From NCBI GenBank assembly GCA_003141715.1, contig PLNF01000078.1:7011-62955 (forward strand): a stretch of DNA of 55,945 bases, read 5' to 3'. How positions within the stretch are numbered: the first letter of the stretch is position 1; every line of letters starts with the position of its first letter. This document shows, piece after piece, positions 18,202-28,473 of this stretch. The notes below the pieces were generated by a model, which was given only the letters and a program-made list of their open reading frames with translations, was not told the DNA's origin and searched no databases. A program made the translations under genes and the position numbers. The stretch is from Bacteroidales bacterium (lineage in GTDB: Bacteria; Bacteroidota; Bacteroidia; Bacteroidales; VadinHA17).

Positions 18202-20004
18202 TTATTTATAAAGCGCTCCGTAAGTCTGGCAAGCCCTGTAATCAGATCCTTCCTTATCCATCCCGAAGGCATTCCATGAACTTGGACGGAACACTTTATC
18301 CTCAACAACATTATGCATACAAACAGGTATTCTGAGGATTGAGGCGAGAGTGATCAGATCGGCTCCGATATGGCCATAGCTCGATGCGCTATGATTAGCG
18401 CCCCAGTTTGACATTACTGAGTAGACATCAGTGAATGGTCCTTTGCCTGTCAGTCTTGGAGCAAACCATGTTGTAGGCCATGTAGGATCCGTCCTGTCAG
18501 TGAGAATTTTATTCATTTTTTCAGGAAGTTCAACTGACCAGCCTTCTGCCAGTTGAAGGACCGGTCCCAGCCCTTTTACCAGGTTGACTCTCGAAATAGT
18601 GATCGGCATGACGCCTTTTGTATCAAATTGTGATGAGAAGCCTCCACCCCTGAAATATCCGGTATTGGCTGGTGGCCAATGTGTTGCTTCAAGACAGGCT
18701 GCAGCATCTTTTCCTGTAATTTCCCAAAATGGTTTAATGCATGACTCTTTCTTACTGGTTTGTCTGCCAGAAAAATCAAGAGCAGATGCTCCTGAATTGA
18801 TGAGGTGAATGACTCCGTTTGATGCAAGACTCTCGGGCTTTATCTTTGTTACTCTTTTAATTGCCTCAGGGCTCCAGTAGGTTCGGATATCTGAAAACAT
18901 TTGTGCTGTATTTGTAAGAAGATATCCAAAAAGCATTGGTACACCATTCATTGCATCATTCTCTGTGGCAACCAGATATGGAGGTCTGATTCCGTTCCAG
19001 TCAAATGAGGAACAGAGAATTGCCTCAAGAAAATCTCCGTTTGGCATATGATCGGTCCATTGCCGCTGACCCTGGAAACCTGAAAGTATAGCATTATGAC
19101 CCAGTGCCTCTTCACCAAAGCCAAGTTTCTTGAGCTTCGGATTGCCGACCATCAGATCGCGGGCAATGAGTGTCATTTTAACAACAGTCTCCCATTCCTT
19201 ATCTTTCTGTTTTCTTGACTTTTGAGCTGTATTCAGATCTTTTCCTTCCTTGCAGTTTTTCTTTGTCCATTCAAGTGCTTTTATGAATTCCTTTTTATCA
19301 AAAATCTCTTCGTTTAATCTCCGGTTGAATTCACTCATATCAACATACTCATTTCGCATTCCAAGATATTCCTGGAAAAAATCTTCACGTACAATTGATC
19401 CGGCTATCCCCATCGAAACCGATCCCATTGAAAGATATGATTTACCTTTCATTAATGATACTGCCAGTCCTGCACGTACAAACCTCAGAATTTTTTCACT
19501 GACATCTTCAGGTATTGACTGGTCGCCAGAATCCTGCACATCATGTCCGTAAATACCGAAAGCAGGCAGTCCCTTCATTGCATGTCCGGCCAGAGCTGCA
19601 GCAAGGTAAACCGCACCAGGTCTTTCCGTTCCGTTAAATCCCCAGATAGCTTTTGGAATATCACTATTCATGTCAATTGTTTCGCTTCCATAGCACCAGC
19701 ATGGAGTAACAGTTAAGCTGACACCAACCCCGTACTTACTGAATTTCTCAGCACACATTGCTGCTTCAGCAACACCTCCGATACAGGTATCGGCAATAAC
19801 AGACTCAACAGGTTTGCCATTCGGATATTTCAGATTTGATGAAATAAGTTTTGCGGCATTCTTTGCCATATTCATAGTCTGGTCTTCGAGTGACTCCCTG
19901 ACTCCACGCATCCTGCCGTCGATTACAGGACGTACTCCGACTTTTGGGTAATCACCAATAACTGTCTGATAGTTGTGATTTACCTTTAACTCATTATTAG
20001 CCAT
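18202..20004 (-). CDS. fucI: L-fucose isomerase
   Basis: [74 protein letters not shown]. Start at MANNELKV (CAT 20002-20004). Confidence 0.9.
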   Translation of the reverse strand: MANNELKVNHNYQTVIGDYPKVGVRPVIDGRMRGVRESLEDQTMNMAKNAAKLISSNLKYPNGKPVESVIADTCIGGVAEAAMCAEKFSKYGVGVSLTVTPCWCYGSETIDMNSDIPKAIWGFNGTERPGAVYLAAALAGHAMKGLPAFGIYGHDVQDSGDQSIPEDVSEKILRFVRAGLAVSLMKGKSYLSMGSVSMGIAGSIVREDFFQEYLGMRNEYVDMSEFNRRLNEEIFDKKEFIKALEWTKKNCKEGKDLNTAQKSRKQKDKEWETVVKMTLIARDLMVGNPKLKKLGFGEEALGHNAILSGFQGQRQWTDHMPNGDFLEAILCSSFDWNGIRPPYLVATENDAMNGVPMLFGYLLTNTAQMFSDIRTYWSPEAIKRVTKIKPESLASNGVIHLINSGASALDFSGRQTSKKESCIKPFWEITGKDAAACLEATHWPPANTGYFRGGGFSSQFDTKGVMPITISRVNLVKGLGPVLQLAEGWSVELPEKMNKILTDRTDPTWPTTWFAPRLTGKGPFTDVYSVMSNWGANHSASSYGHIGADLITLASILRIPVCMHNVVEDKVFRPSSWNAFGMDKEGSDYRACQTYGALYK

Positions 20005-20076
20005 TTGATCTAATGTTTTATAAATTTTAAATTCAAATTGAAGATTAACAAATATAAGTTTTTTTAATTCATTTAA

Positions 20077-20125
20077 CCACAAAGGATCACAAAGTAAAAC
20101 TCAAAGTATCACAAAGGGAAAAGCC
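20077..20125. repeat. CACAAAG-type intergenic repeat array
   Basis: accacaaaggatcacaaagtaaaactcaaagtatcacaaaggg. Related arrays at ~25560-25665 and ~31045-31092. Confidence 0.65.
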
Positions 20126-20146
20126 AAAAAAACTGGTTCTTTTTTG

Positions 20147-20154
20147 TAACTTTG
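20147..20154 (+). promoter_or_regulatory. -7-like element TAACTTTG upstream of lipA
   Basis: Matches TAnnTTTG, 27 bp before the lipA ATG. No obvious -33. Confidence 0.4.
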
Positions 20155-20180
20155 ACACATCCAAAGTAAAAAACTTTCAG

Positions 20181-21041
20181 ATGCAAAAAAGAAGACATTT
20201 ACCCGGCTGGCTGAAAATGCAGAGAGCCAGCGGAGAAACCTATTCAATGGTTAAGCATATAGTCGTCGAAAATCATCTTCATACAATCTGCACCAGCGGG
20301 AACTGTCCGAATATTGGTGAATGCTGGAACAGGGGTACTGCCACATTTATGATACTAGGTGATATCTGCACAAGAGCATGTAAATTCTGTGCGACAAAAA
20401 CCGGAAGACCTCTTCCTCCCGATCCAAATGAACCTGACCGTCTGGCTGAATCGATTAAAGCCATGAGGTTAAAGCATTGTGTTATCACCTCTGTCGACCG
20501 TGATGATCTGCCTGATGGCGGAGCATCAGTCTGGGCAGAGACTATAAGGCGGATTAAAGAGGTGAATTCTGATACTACTATGGAAACTTTAATTCCAGAT
20601 TTTGACGCTAATCCTGAATATATTCAAAAGATTATTGATGCAGGACCTGATGTGATATCTCATAACGTTGAGACCGTAAAACGGCTTACTCCTGTCATCC
20701 GTACAAAAGCAAAATATGAAAGGAGTCTTGATGTTATAAAATATATCTCAGGAAAAGGGAAAACTGCGAAATCAGGATTTATGTTAGGACTTGGAGAAAG
20801 TGAAGATGAAACCTTTCAGACAATCAGTGATCTTTATGCCTCAGGCTGTAGAATTCTGACTATAGGGCAATACCTTCAGCCCGGGAAAGAATATATGGAA
20901 GTGGCAGAATATATTCGTCCGGAAAAATTTGAAGAATACAGAATTAAGGCTCTCGGACTTGGCTTTTCTTTTGTGGAGAGCAGTCCCCTGGTGCGTTCAT
21001 CTTTTCATGCAGAAAATCATATAAAGGCTCAATATATATAG
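20181..21041 (+). CDS. lipA: Lipoyl synthase
   Basis: CNSGxCPNIGECW-like motif (SGNCPNIGECWNRGTATFMILGDICTRACKFC), radical SAM CxxxCxxC, C-term SSPLVRSSFHAE. Confidence 0.95.
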   Translation: MQKRRHLPGWLKMQRASGETYSMVKHIVVENHLHTICTSGNCPNIGECWNRGTATFMILGDICTRACKFCATKTGRPLPPDPNEPDRLAESIKAMRLKHCVITSVDRDDLPDGGASVWAETIRRIKEVNSDTTMETLIPDFDANPEYIQKIIDAGPDVISHNVETVKRLTPVIRTKAKYERSLDVIKYISGKGKTAKSGFMLGLGESEDETFQTISDLYASGCRILTIGQYLQPGKEYMEVAEYIRPEKFEEYRIKALGLGFSFVESSPLVRSSFHAENHIKAQYI

Positions 21042-21075
21042 TTATATTAGCATCAATTATTGAGAAAATTAAAAA

Positions 21076-21786
21076 TTGAGCTATAGCGTTATATACAAGG
21101 ATATTGGGCAAAAAGATTATAAAGAGACCTGGGATTATCAGGCTGATATCTTTAACAGACTCGTCGACAGTAAAAAACCGGGAACCAAGGCTGGCGAATC
21201 TTACCAAAATATTCTGCCTGGGACACTTATTTTTGTAGAGCACCCTCATGTTTATACACTTGGGAAAAGCGGCTCGGAGAATAATCTGCTGCTCGACTTC
21301 ATTCAGCTTCAGGCAAAGAATGCCTCATTCTACAGGATTGACCGCGGGGGAGATATAACTTATCATGGTCCCGGCCAAATTGTAGGTTATCCCATTTTTG
21401 ATCTTGAGTTAATTAAGATTGGCCTTAAAGAGTATATTTACAGGCTCGAAGAGGCAATCATAAGAACATTAAATGAATTTGGTTTAACTGCTTCAAGACT
21501 TGAGGGAGGTACCGGTGTGTGGCTAGATCCGGAGACTGCCGGGAAAGCCAGAAAAATTTGTGCAATCGGAGTCAAGGCAAGCAGATATGTAACAATGCAT
21601 GGTTTTGCCTTCAATGTTAATACCGACCTGACATACTTTAATAATATCAACCCTTGCGGATTTACTGATAAGGGAGTTACTTCACTTCAAAAAGAGTTGG
21701 GAGTCAGACAGGATTTTGAATCTGTAAAAAGCAAAGTGAAAGAAAATCTGCAGGAAGTATTTGATTTAAATTGGATTAAGGAGTAA
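21076..21786 (+). CDS. lipB: Octanoyltransferase (TTG start)
   Basis: EHPHVYTLGKSG, DRGGDITYHGPGQIVGYPI, KICAIGVKASRYVTMHGFAFNV. The ORF starts at TTG 21076. Confidence 0.9.
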   Translation: MSYSVIYKDIGQKDYKETWDYQADIFNRLVDSKKPGTKAGESYQNILPGTLIFVEHPHVYTLGKSGSENNLLLDFIQLQAKNASFYRIDRGGDITYHGPGQIVGYPIFDLELIKIGLKEYIYRLEEAIIRTLNEFGLTASRLEGGTGVWLDPETAGKARKICAIGVKASRYVTMHGFAFNVNTDLTYFNNINPCGFTDKGVTSLQKELGVRQDFESVKSKVKENLQEVFDLNWIKE

Positions 21787-21790
21787 AAAG

Positions 21791-23512
21791 ATGGAAAAAA
21801 GATGGGTTGTGAAAGAAAAAGGAGATACTGCAGTTGTAAAACAGCTTGCAGGGGCTCTGGGTGTTTCGGAATCTCTGGCGAATCTGATGGCCCAGCGTAA
21901 TATTTCCTCTGCTGATGAAGCAACCGCTTTCTTTAACCCAAGTCTCGATTATCTTCACGATCCTTTTCTTATGAAAGACATGAATATTGCTGTTGACAGG
22001 ATCTCTTCTGCTGTAAAAAAGAATGAAAGAATACTTGTGTACGGTGATTATGATGTTGATGGAACCACTGCCGTCGCTCTTATGTACTCATTTCTGAAAG
22101 ATCAGTATTCAAATGTAGAATATTATATACCCGACAGATACAAAGAGGGTTATGGTGTGTCATTTCAGGGGCTTGATTTTGCTTATCAGAATAACTGTAA
22201 GGTGGTAATCACGCTCGACTGTGGTATCAAAGCAGTTGAAAAAGTAAAATATGCACGCACCAAAGGACTCGATGTTATCATCTGCGATCATCATTACCCT
22301 GGAGATGAAATACCTAAAGCATTAGCTGTTCTTGATCCAAAACAGCCGTCGTGCAGTTACCCCTATAAAGAATTATCGGGATGTGGTGTAGGATTCAAGT
22401 TGGTTCATGCTTATTCAAGGGTACATGGCATTCCATTCAGTAAAATAGCCCACTATCTTGATCTTGTTGCTGTCAGCATAGCATCGGACATTGTTCCCCT
22501 TACAGGAGAAAACAGGATAATGGCATATTTTGGCCTTAAAAGATTAAATGAATCTCCCCGTACCGGACTGAAAGAGATAATCCGCGAATCGGAAGTAACA
22601 AAAGCACTCACAATTGAGGATGTGGTTTTTAAAATTGGTCCCAGAATAAATGCAGCCGGAAGAATGGAGACAGGAAGTAAGGCTGTTGACCTGCTTGTTT
22701 CAAGTGATACCCGGCTAGCTACAGAAATAAGCAAGGAGATCAATAATTTCAATATAGAACGACGGAGTGTTGATCGTATAATAACAACAGAGGCAATGCG
22801 AATGATTGCCGAAGATCAGAGAACCGTAAATTCGAGAACGACTGTACTTTATAACCCAACCTGGAAAAAAGGAGTGATCGGAATTGTTGCTTCAAGATTA
22901 ATTGAGACATATTACCGGCCAACAGTTATTCTTACTGAATCAAACGGTTTTGCAACAGGTTCCGCCAGGTCAGTTCAGGGTTACGATCTGTACCAGGCAA
23001 TTGAAGCATGCAGCGATCTGCTTGAGAGTTTCGGGGGACATATGTTTGCGGCTGGTCTGACTTTGAAAAAAGAGAATATCCGGCCATTTATGGAAAGATT
23101 TGAACGATATGTAAACAGCACAATAACTGAGGAACAACTGGTCCCACGTATTTTTATTGATGCAGAACTCTTATTTTCTGAAATTAATGAAGAATTTTTT
23201 AAAACAATGAGCCAGTTTCAGCCTTTTGGACCTGAAAACATGTCCCCGGTTTTCGTTTCACGGAATGTATTTGATACAGGATCAGGTCGTATGGTTGGAT
23301 CGAGCGGTGAACATCTTAAACTTGATCTTTGTCAGGAATCTACAGGTCAGAAAAGTTTCTCCGCTATTGCATTCAGTCAGGCTAACCATTTTGAGTACAT
23401 AAAATGGGGGAATCCTTTTGATATTTGTTATTCATTGGAGATGAATGAGTTCAGAGGAAACAGGAACCTTCAGCTTAATGTAAGGGATATAAAAACACCA
23501 GAGCCCAAATAG
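21791..23512 (+). CDS. recJ: Single-stranded-DNA exonuclease RecJ
   Basis: VYGDYDVDGTTAVALM, ICDHHYPGDEIP, GPRINAAGRMETG, SFGGHMFAAGLTL. Confidence 0.95.
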   Translation: MEKRWVVKEKGDTAVVKQLAGALGVSESLANLMAQRNISSADEATAFFNPSLDYLHDPFLMKDMNIAVDRISSAVKKNERILVYGDYDVDGTTAVALMYSFLKDQYSNVEYYIPDRYKEGYGVSFQGLDFAYQNNCKVVITLDCGIKAVEKVKYARTKGLDVIICDHHYPGDEIPKALAVLDPKQPSCSYPYKELSGCGVGFKLVHAYSRVHGIPFSKIAHYLDLVAVSIASDIVPLTGENRIMAYFGLKRLNESPRTGLKEIIRESEVTKALTIEDVVFKIGPRINAAGRMETGSKAVDLLVSSDTRLATEISKEINNFNIERRSVDRIITTEAMRMIAEDQRTVNSRTTVLYNPTWKKGVIGIVASRLIETYYRPTVILTESNGFATGSARSVQGYDLYQAIEACSDLLESFGGHMFAAGLTLKKENIRPFMERFERYVNSTITEEQLVPRIFIDAELLFSEINEEFFKTMSQFQPFGPENMSPVFVSRNVFDTGSGRMVGSSGEHLKLDLCQESTGQKSFSAIAFSQANHFEYIKWGNPFDICYSLEMNEFRGNRNLQLNVRDIKTPEPK

Positions 23513-23575
23513 GCTAGAGGCTGCAGTCAACAGGCGACAGTGCAAGACCCCAAGACAGCAGACTGCATGACTATT

Positions 23576-25609
23576 TTAAAACCAAACTCTGAATTGCATT
23601 TTAATTTCATCGGCATTTTCACCTGACTTTCCATTCGTGACTTTTGTAGTTATCCCATATTTGATTCTCAACTCTGCAAAATCCCTTATCTTCCATTTTG
23701 CCATAATATAGCTTCTGCTGCCTTCTCCATATAATGCAGGAATACTGTAACTATAAAGAAGATCATTTTCGTAGGTATAAATTCTGGAATCCCAGTCGTC
23801 AGTATTGAAAAGGCAATATCTGGCCCAAAGTGTAACAGGTATCTTCCTGAAGCTGTAACTTATTTCCTGAAAAAGAATCATTCCCGTACTTCCGGAAGGA
23901 TTAACTATTTTAAAATCGACACGTGTCCCTAACGTCAGATTATTTTGAACTGAATAATGTGCAGACGCCTTAAAACTTCTTGTAATAAGCTTTTCCTGAT
24001 CGGGTATCCCTTGATTTTCAGCATTATCTGCAATTGATAACCGGTAATTATATGATGCATCAACGGAAAATTTTTCTGAAGGCAAAAATCTGACCTTTAT
24101 CTCCTGCCTCACTCCCCAGGAAGGAGCGCTGCAACGGTACTTTAGCCATGGGGAATGCTGAATATCAAATCCTCCGCTTATAAAGAGATGCCTGGCTGCT
24201 TCGAATGTGAAATTTTCCAGAACCCCATTTTCATTCGTAGTTTTTGAACCGGTTCCGGGTCCCTGTCCGTAGAAAGTTGTATAACCCGGGTTATAGTTTC
24301 TGAATAAGAAATTGATGGTTAACCGGTCAGACGGTCTGAATGAAATTCCTTGCACAAATGCATGCTTATTATTATCATCGACTGTCAACTCCCCGAAGAG
24401 CAAAATTTTCTTAACAAGGCTATTGTAATAAATAGTATAAAGACAATTTTTGTCACCTGTAAAATCATAGATCTTCACAGGATCATTCCCTGTAATTTTT
24501 ACGGGAAGCGAAAGCCTGTTTTCCGACCAGACAAGTCCAACTTTCAGGTTATCAATGTTGTATGAAAGTGATATTCCGTATGCCAAATTGGAAACAGCAT
24601 CTTTCTTGTTCAGAAGGGAAGGAGTATTGTGTATTCCTGCCAGATAGAAATTTTCGATGTAATTATTCTCAGAGCCTGATGATGAGGCAATAGTGGCATC
24701 TGAATAGTTTTTTGAAAAAAACATTGACAATTCAAGATTTTTGGCCGAAAACTGAGCAGCCACACCTCTGAAAAATTTATTCTCTTCTGTTGATGTGTAC
24801 GGCTTAATCTCATCACTGGCTGACATATAACCTGGTGTCGTAAGAGAAATGCCTCTGCGGATACCGGTATTAATATTTGTACCCTGACCAAACCGGGCTG
24901 AATAGTCGCCGACAATAATTCTCCTGATCAGTCCGCTTCCACTAAAAGCGAGGTGAGCTGAAAGAAAATCGGGAAGAGGAGGATCCCCACTGATTAGTTT
25001 CTCCCCGGGATCTTTCTCCATCGTAAATCCGCCGGAAAATCCACCGGAAGTAAATTTGTATTTTGTCAGGATTTCCCATGCTGAACCTAAGTATGATGTA
25101 TCGTCATTCCCTGATTTCAGAGAGAGATTTGATATCATTGAGTTTCTCCATCTGGCAGAATCTGAATTATTTACCAATTTATTTTCAAGAGTAATGAAAG
25201 GGATAATCATTTCGGCGGTTTCTCTATCAAATCCGGGGATATTTGCCAACTCGTATACAGAAACTATTTGTCCGGAGTTATGAACATATTCTGCCAATGC
25301 TTTTACCTGGAAATCAGAAAGAAAAAATAATCTTGAAATTTCCTCTTCAATTGAAAAATTGATCTTTACCGGGTTTTCGGCAAGTTCCTGAAGCCTTTCA
25401 ATAAAGGTTGAAACAGCTTCCGGATCTGAGTCATCAGCTGCAAGTTCTTCAGCAACTTCAGTGATTGTTTCAGATAGTTTTTCTGATTGCCCATTTACAA
25501 AAAGAGGAGTTGTGATAAATAATAATAAAAGAATAGAATTGATACTAAATCCTTTTTTAACCGCAAAGGGCACAAAGGTTTGCACATTTGATATTTCATT
25601 CTCATTCAT
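23576..25609 (-). CDS. Helix-hairpin-helix (ComEA-like) domain outer-membrane beta-barrel-like protein; true start uncertain
   Basis: Signal-like ILLLLFITTPLFVNGQ; FLSDFQVKALAEYVHNSGQIVSVYELANIPGFDRETAEMIIPFI (HhH); long beta-rich C-term ending in aromatic F. Confidence 0.7.
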   Translation of the reverse strand: MNENEISNVQTFVPFAVKKGFSINSILLLLFITTPLFVNGQSEKLSETITEVAEELAADDSDPEAVSTFIERLQELAENPVKINFSIEEEISRLFFLSDFQVKALAEYVHNSGQIVSVYELANIPGFDRETAEMIIPFITLENKLVNNSDSARWRNSMISNLSLKSGNDDTSYLGSAWEILTKYKFTSGGFSGGFTMEKDPGEKLISGDPPLPDFLSAHLAFSGSGLIRRIIVGDYSARFGQGTNINTGIRRGISLTTPGYMSASDEIKPYTSTEENKFFRGVAAQFSAKNLELSMFFSKNYSDATIASSSGSENNYIENFYLAGIHNTPSLLNKKDAVSNLAYGISLSYNIDNLKVGLVWSENRLSLPVKITGNDPVKIYDFTGDKNCLYTIYYNSLVKKILLFGELTVDDNNKHAFVQGISFRPSDRLTINFLFRNYNPGYTTFYGQGPGTGSKTTNENGVLENFTFEAARHLFISGGFDIQHSPWLKYRCSAPSWGVRQEIKVRFLPSEKFSVDASYNYRLSIADNAENQGIPDQEKLITRSFKASAHYSVQNNLTLGTRVDFKIVNPSGSTGMILFQEISYSFRKIPVTLWARYCLFNTDDWDSRIYTYENDLLYSYSIPALYGEGSRSYIMAKWKIRDFAELRIKYGITTKVTNGKSGENADEIKMQFRVWF

Positions 25610-25665
25610 TTTTTCATGTCTTTTCTTTGCGTCCTTTGAGCCTTCTTTGTGAGCTTTGTGGTTAA
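25560..25665. repeat. Inverted pair of CACAAAG-type repeat arrays
   Basis: aaccgcaaagggcacaaagg on + strand and ctttgcgtcctttgagccttctttgtgagctttgtggtta (its opposite orientation) ~60 bp away. Confidence 0.6.
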
Positions 25666-25677
25666 TGAATTTAAATA

Positions 25678-26505
25678 TTAACGGATTTTAAATATCAATG
25701 ATACAGAGGAAGTTACACCTAGTCTTTCATGAGTCACGAAACCTATATCCATCTGCACAATCTTTACCAGCCATCCTAATCCGAAACTAAAAGAATTATT
25801 GTCCGTACTAAATCCCCCTCTCAGCCAAAATTTCTTTGCTGCCTCATACTCAAAACCAGTTCTCACAATCAATCTACTTCCTGAACTCATTTCAGCTTCG
25901 ACCCCGGCAAAAAGTGATTTGTTAAGATAAGTTCCCGCACCAACCCTCACCGACATTGGCAGGAAAGTTTTTCTTAATGAATTAGGGACAGGATTAAAAA
26001 TATGAATACCAATCCTGGTGTTTTCGGAGGGAGTTATCAGCAGACCTGCTTCGCATGTAAGAGATTGAATATTATCATATTCCCCTGAAGTTCTTTCTGA
26101 AAAATAATCCACCTGTAACCCGGCAGATATTTTATTGGAAAGTTTCATTCCACAAGCCAGACCCGTCATATCCCTCTTAAAATCGGTATATCCGAAATGT
26201 GAATAGACGGCTCCAAGAGAGGCTTTTCCAGCCGGGATAATCAATCCAAGAGAACGTGTTCCAAGTTCACTTATATTGAATCTGTTTTGGTAGTTGAATC
26301 CAAATGAGAATGAGTTATTATAAGCCAGAGTTGCCTGATTATGGAATGAAGACCAGAAACCGTTCTTCATGATGCAGACATATCCTGTTCCTGCTTCACC
26401 TGCTCCTGCAGAAGGACGATACGGATCTCCTCCTGAAGCGGTTAAAGAGAAAAAAATAAATAAAACAGAAACAGATATTTTCAGCAGCGAGCTCAACTGT
26501 TTCAA
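25678..26505 (-). CDS. PorV/PorQ-like outer-membrane beta-barrel protein
   Basis: Signal peptide, 'AGAGEAGTGYVCIMKNGFWSSFHNQATLA' N-term, repeated beta-barrel strands, C-term SVSLIFKIR. Confidence 0.6.
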   Translation of the reverse strand: MKQLSSLLKISVSVLFIFFSLTASGGDPYRPSAGAGEAGTGYVCIMKNGFWSSFHNQATLAYNNSFSFGFNYQNRFNISELGTRSLGLIIPAGKASLGAVYSHFGYTDFKRDMTGLACGMKLSNKISAGLQVDYFSERTSGEYDNIQSLTCEAGLLITPSENTRIGIHIFNPVPNSLRKTFLPMSVRVGAGTYLNKSLFAGVEAEMSSGSRLIVRTGFEYEAAKKFWLRGGFSTDNNSFSFGLGWLVKIVQMDIGFVTHERLGVTSSVSLIFKIR

Positions 26506-26526
26506 AAATTGTTACCATAAATATAC

Positions 26527-26563
26527 GAAAAAGTTCAATCCGGGTAACAGGATGGAACTTTTT
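26527..26563 (-). terminator. Possible terminator downstream of purE
   Basis: Minus strand: aaagttccatcc-tgttaccc-ggattgaactttttcg (one mismatch in the stem), T-rich tail. Confidence 0.5.
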
Positions 26564-27070
26564 TTAGTTTGTTTTGTATTGATATTTTACACCCTTTAAT
26601 TCTTCATTTGCCTGAACGATCTTCTTTTTGAGGGATTCCTTATACTTTATAACCTCTGACATTATTGCCTTATCACCGGTAGCGATAATCTGAGCTGCAA
26701 GGATCCCGGCATTCTGGGCGGCATTTACTCCTACGGTAGCTACAGGTATCCCGGGAGGCATCTGGAGAATAGAAAAAATTGAATCCAATCCTTCGAGCGA
26801 AGCCTTGATAGGTACACCAATAACAGGGAGCGGTGTCATTGCAGCAATCACACCCGGAAGATGGGCTGCCATTCCCGCCGCAGCTATAATCACTTTTATT
26901 CCCCGCGCTTCAGCATTTTTAGCAAATTTTTCAACCTCTTCGGGTGTTCTGTGTGCTGACAGTGCATTCATCTCAAAAGGTATCCTGAAATTATTTAATA
27001 TCTCTGCTGCTTTCTCCATAACAGGCAGGTCAGATGTGCTGCCCATTATGATGCTGACGATCGGTTCCAT
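26564..27070 (-). CDS. purE: N5-carboxyaminoimidazole ribonucleotide mutase
   Basis: VSIIMGSTSDLPVMEKAAEIL, SAHRTPE, AAGMAAHLPGVIAAMTPLPVIGVP. Confidence 0.95.
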   Translation of the reverse strand: MEPIVSIIMGSTSDLPVMEKAAEILNNFRIPFEMNALSAHRTPEEVEKFAKNAEARGIKVIIAAAGMAAHLPGVIAAMTPLPVIGVPIKASLEGLDSIFSILQMPPGIPVATVGVNAAQNAGILAAQIIATGDKAIMSEVIKYKESLKKKIVQANEELKGVKYQYKTN

Positions 27071-27162
27071 TTAAAATAATTTAATTTAACTTGCTGATGA
27101 GGACAAAAATAAGGTATTATTTTCATATTTTCGCACCGGCAAACAGTTCAAATATTGTCTTC

Positions 27163-27699
27163 ATGAAAGAAATCCGTATACTTGATAAAAAGTTCAGAGA
27201 ATTTTTAACTGAAAAGGCTATACAGCAGAGGATTGAAGAACTTGCCAGGCAGATGAATAACGATCTTGCAGAAAAGGAGGTGGTCTTTCTTGGTATTCTG
27301 AACGGAGCATTTCTTTTTGCCGCTGATCTTTTCAGACGTATCGACTTTCCGGCGAGGATATCATTTGTGAAACTTGCTTCATATCAGGGAACAAGCTCTT
27401 CGGGATTAATAAAAGAGCTTATCGGTTGGAATGAAGATATCAAAAACAAAACGATTGTCGTGGTGGAAGATATCGTTGATACAGGAAATACTTTGGAACG
27501 AATTGTGGATGAGCTTGTTATAAGAAAAGCTGCTGAAGTGAGAATTGCAGCTATGCTTTATAAACCTGCAGCATATACTAAGGATATCGCTCTTGATTAT
27601 ATAGGATTCGAAATACCGAATGATTTTGTGGTTGGATATGGCCTTGACTATGATGGTTTCGGACGTAATCTGCCATCCGTTTATACATTAATTAAATAA
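27163..27699 (+). CDS. hpt: Hypoxanthine phosphoribosyltransferase
   Basis: FLGILNGAFLFAADLFR, VVVEDIVDTGNTLERI (PRPP loop), VVGYGLDYDGFGRNLP. Start at ATG 27163 (MKEIRIL). Confidence 0.9.
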   Translation: MKEIRILDKKFREFLTEKAIQQRIEELARQMNNDLAEKEVVFLGILNGAFLFAADLFRRIDFPARISFVKLASYQGTSSSGLIKELIGWNEDIKNKTIVVVEDIVDTGNTLERIVDELVIRKAAEVRIAAMLYKPAAYTKDIALDYIGFEIPNDFVVGYGLDYDGFGRNLPSVYTLIK

Positions 27700-27724
27700 T
27701 TCATAATTCGTAATTCATAATTTA
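27696..27724. repeat. Short 'aattcataattcgtaattcataattta' tandem repeat between hpt and adk
   Basis: Direct reading of sequence. Confidence 0.7.
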
Positions 27725-27733
27725 ATTTATCCT

Positions 27734-28309
27734 ATGGTTAATTTTTTGATTTTTGGCCCTCCCGGTTCAGGTAAGGGAACGCAGTCAGTCAGACTGGCTG
27801 AGAAATTCAATCTTATTCATTTTTCAACAGGCGACATGCTTCGGGCCGAGATTACTGCCGGTACTGAACTTGGTAAAAAAATGAGCCTAATTATGTCGAA
27901 AGGTGAATTAGTCCCCGATGAGGTGGTGATTGAAATGATTGCTCATAAGATAGATACAAGTAAAGGGTCGGCTGGATTTCTCTTTGACGGATTTCCACGT
28001 ACTGTTGCTCAGACAGTTTCTCTCGAAAAAATGTTAAATGACCGTGGTATGAAGATTGATCAGATGCTGGTTCTGGATGTTGATCATGATGAGCTCGTTA
28101 AGAGATTAATAGCCAGAGCTGAATTGTCAGGAAGACCTGATGACAAGGATCCTGCAGTTATCGAAAACAGGATTGATGTTTATAAGGAGAAAACAGAACC
28201 AATAATTAATTACTGTAATCAGAAAGGACTATATCAGCCTGTAAATGGTATGGGTACGATTGATGATATATTCAAGAGACTCTCTGATTATATGAAAAAG
28301 CTGGTTTAG
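27734..28309 (+). CDS. adk: Adenylate kinase
   Basis: FGPPGSGKGTQSVRLAEKF, HFSTGDMLRAEI, GFLFDGFPRTVAQ. Confidence 0.95.
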   Translation: MVNFLIFGPPGSGKGTQSVRLAEKFNLIHFSTGDMLRAEITAGTELGKKMSLIMSKGELVPDEVVIEMIAHKIDTSKGSAGFLFDGFPRTVAQTVSLEKMLNDRGMKIDQMLVLDVDHDELVKRLIARAELSGRPDDKDPAVIENRIDVYKEKTEPIINYCNQKGLYQPVNGMGTIDDIFKRLSDYMKKLV

Positions 28310-28326
28310 CCCCATGTCCCTATTGA

Positions 28327-28408
28327 CCCCCTAAATCCCCCCAAGGGGGGACTTTGAAATCCTTCTCTGTTTTCAGCCCCCCTTGGGGGGTTTGGGGGTA
28401 GGGGAAAG
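28327..28408. repeat. G/C-run palindromic intergenic element 1
   Basis: ccccctaaatccccccaaggggggactttgaaa ... ttttcagccccccttggggggtttggggg: long inverted arms. Confidence 0.85.
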
Positions 28409-28430
28409 GACTATTACTATTTTATTAAAA

Positions 28431-28460
28431 TTGATTTAATATCATTTACTTATAGTTTTG
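28431..28460 (+). promoter_or_regulatory. Putative sigmaA-type promoter of obg (TTG-N19-TAGTTTTG)
   Basis: TTG at 28431-28433, TAGTTTTG at 28453-28460, ATG at 28474. Confidence 0.5.
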
Positions 28461-28473
28461 AAAAATAAAGGAT

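Noticed and set aside
20077-20125. CACAAAG array considered as a CRISPR-like array
   Set aside because: Units are ~7-11 bp and degenerate with no proper spacers; no cas genes in the window.
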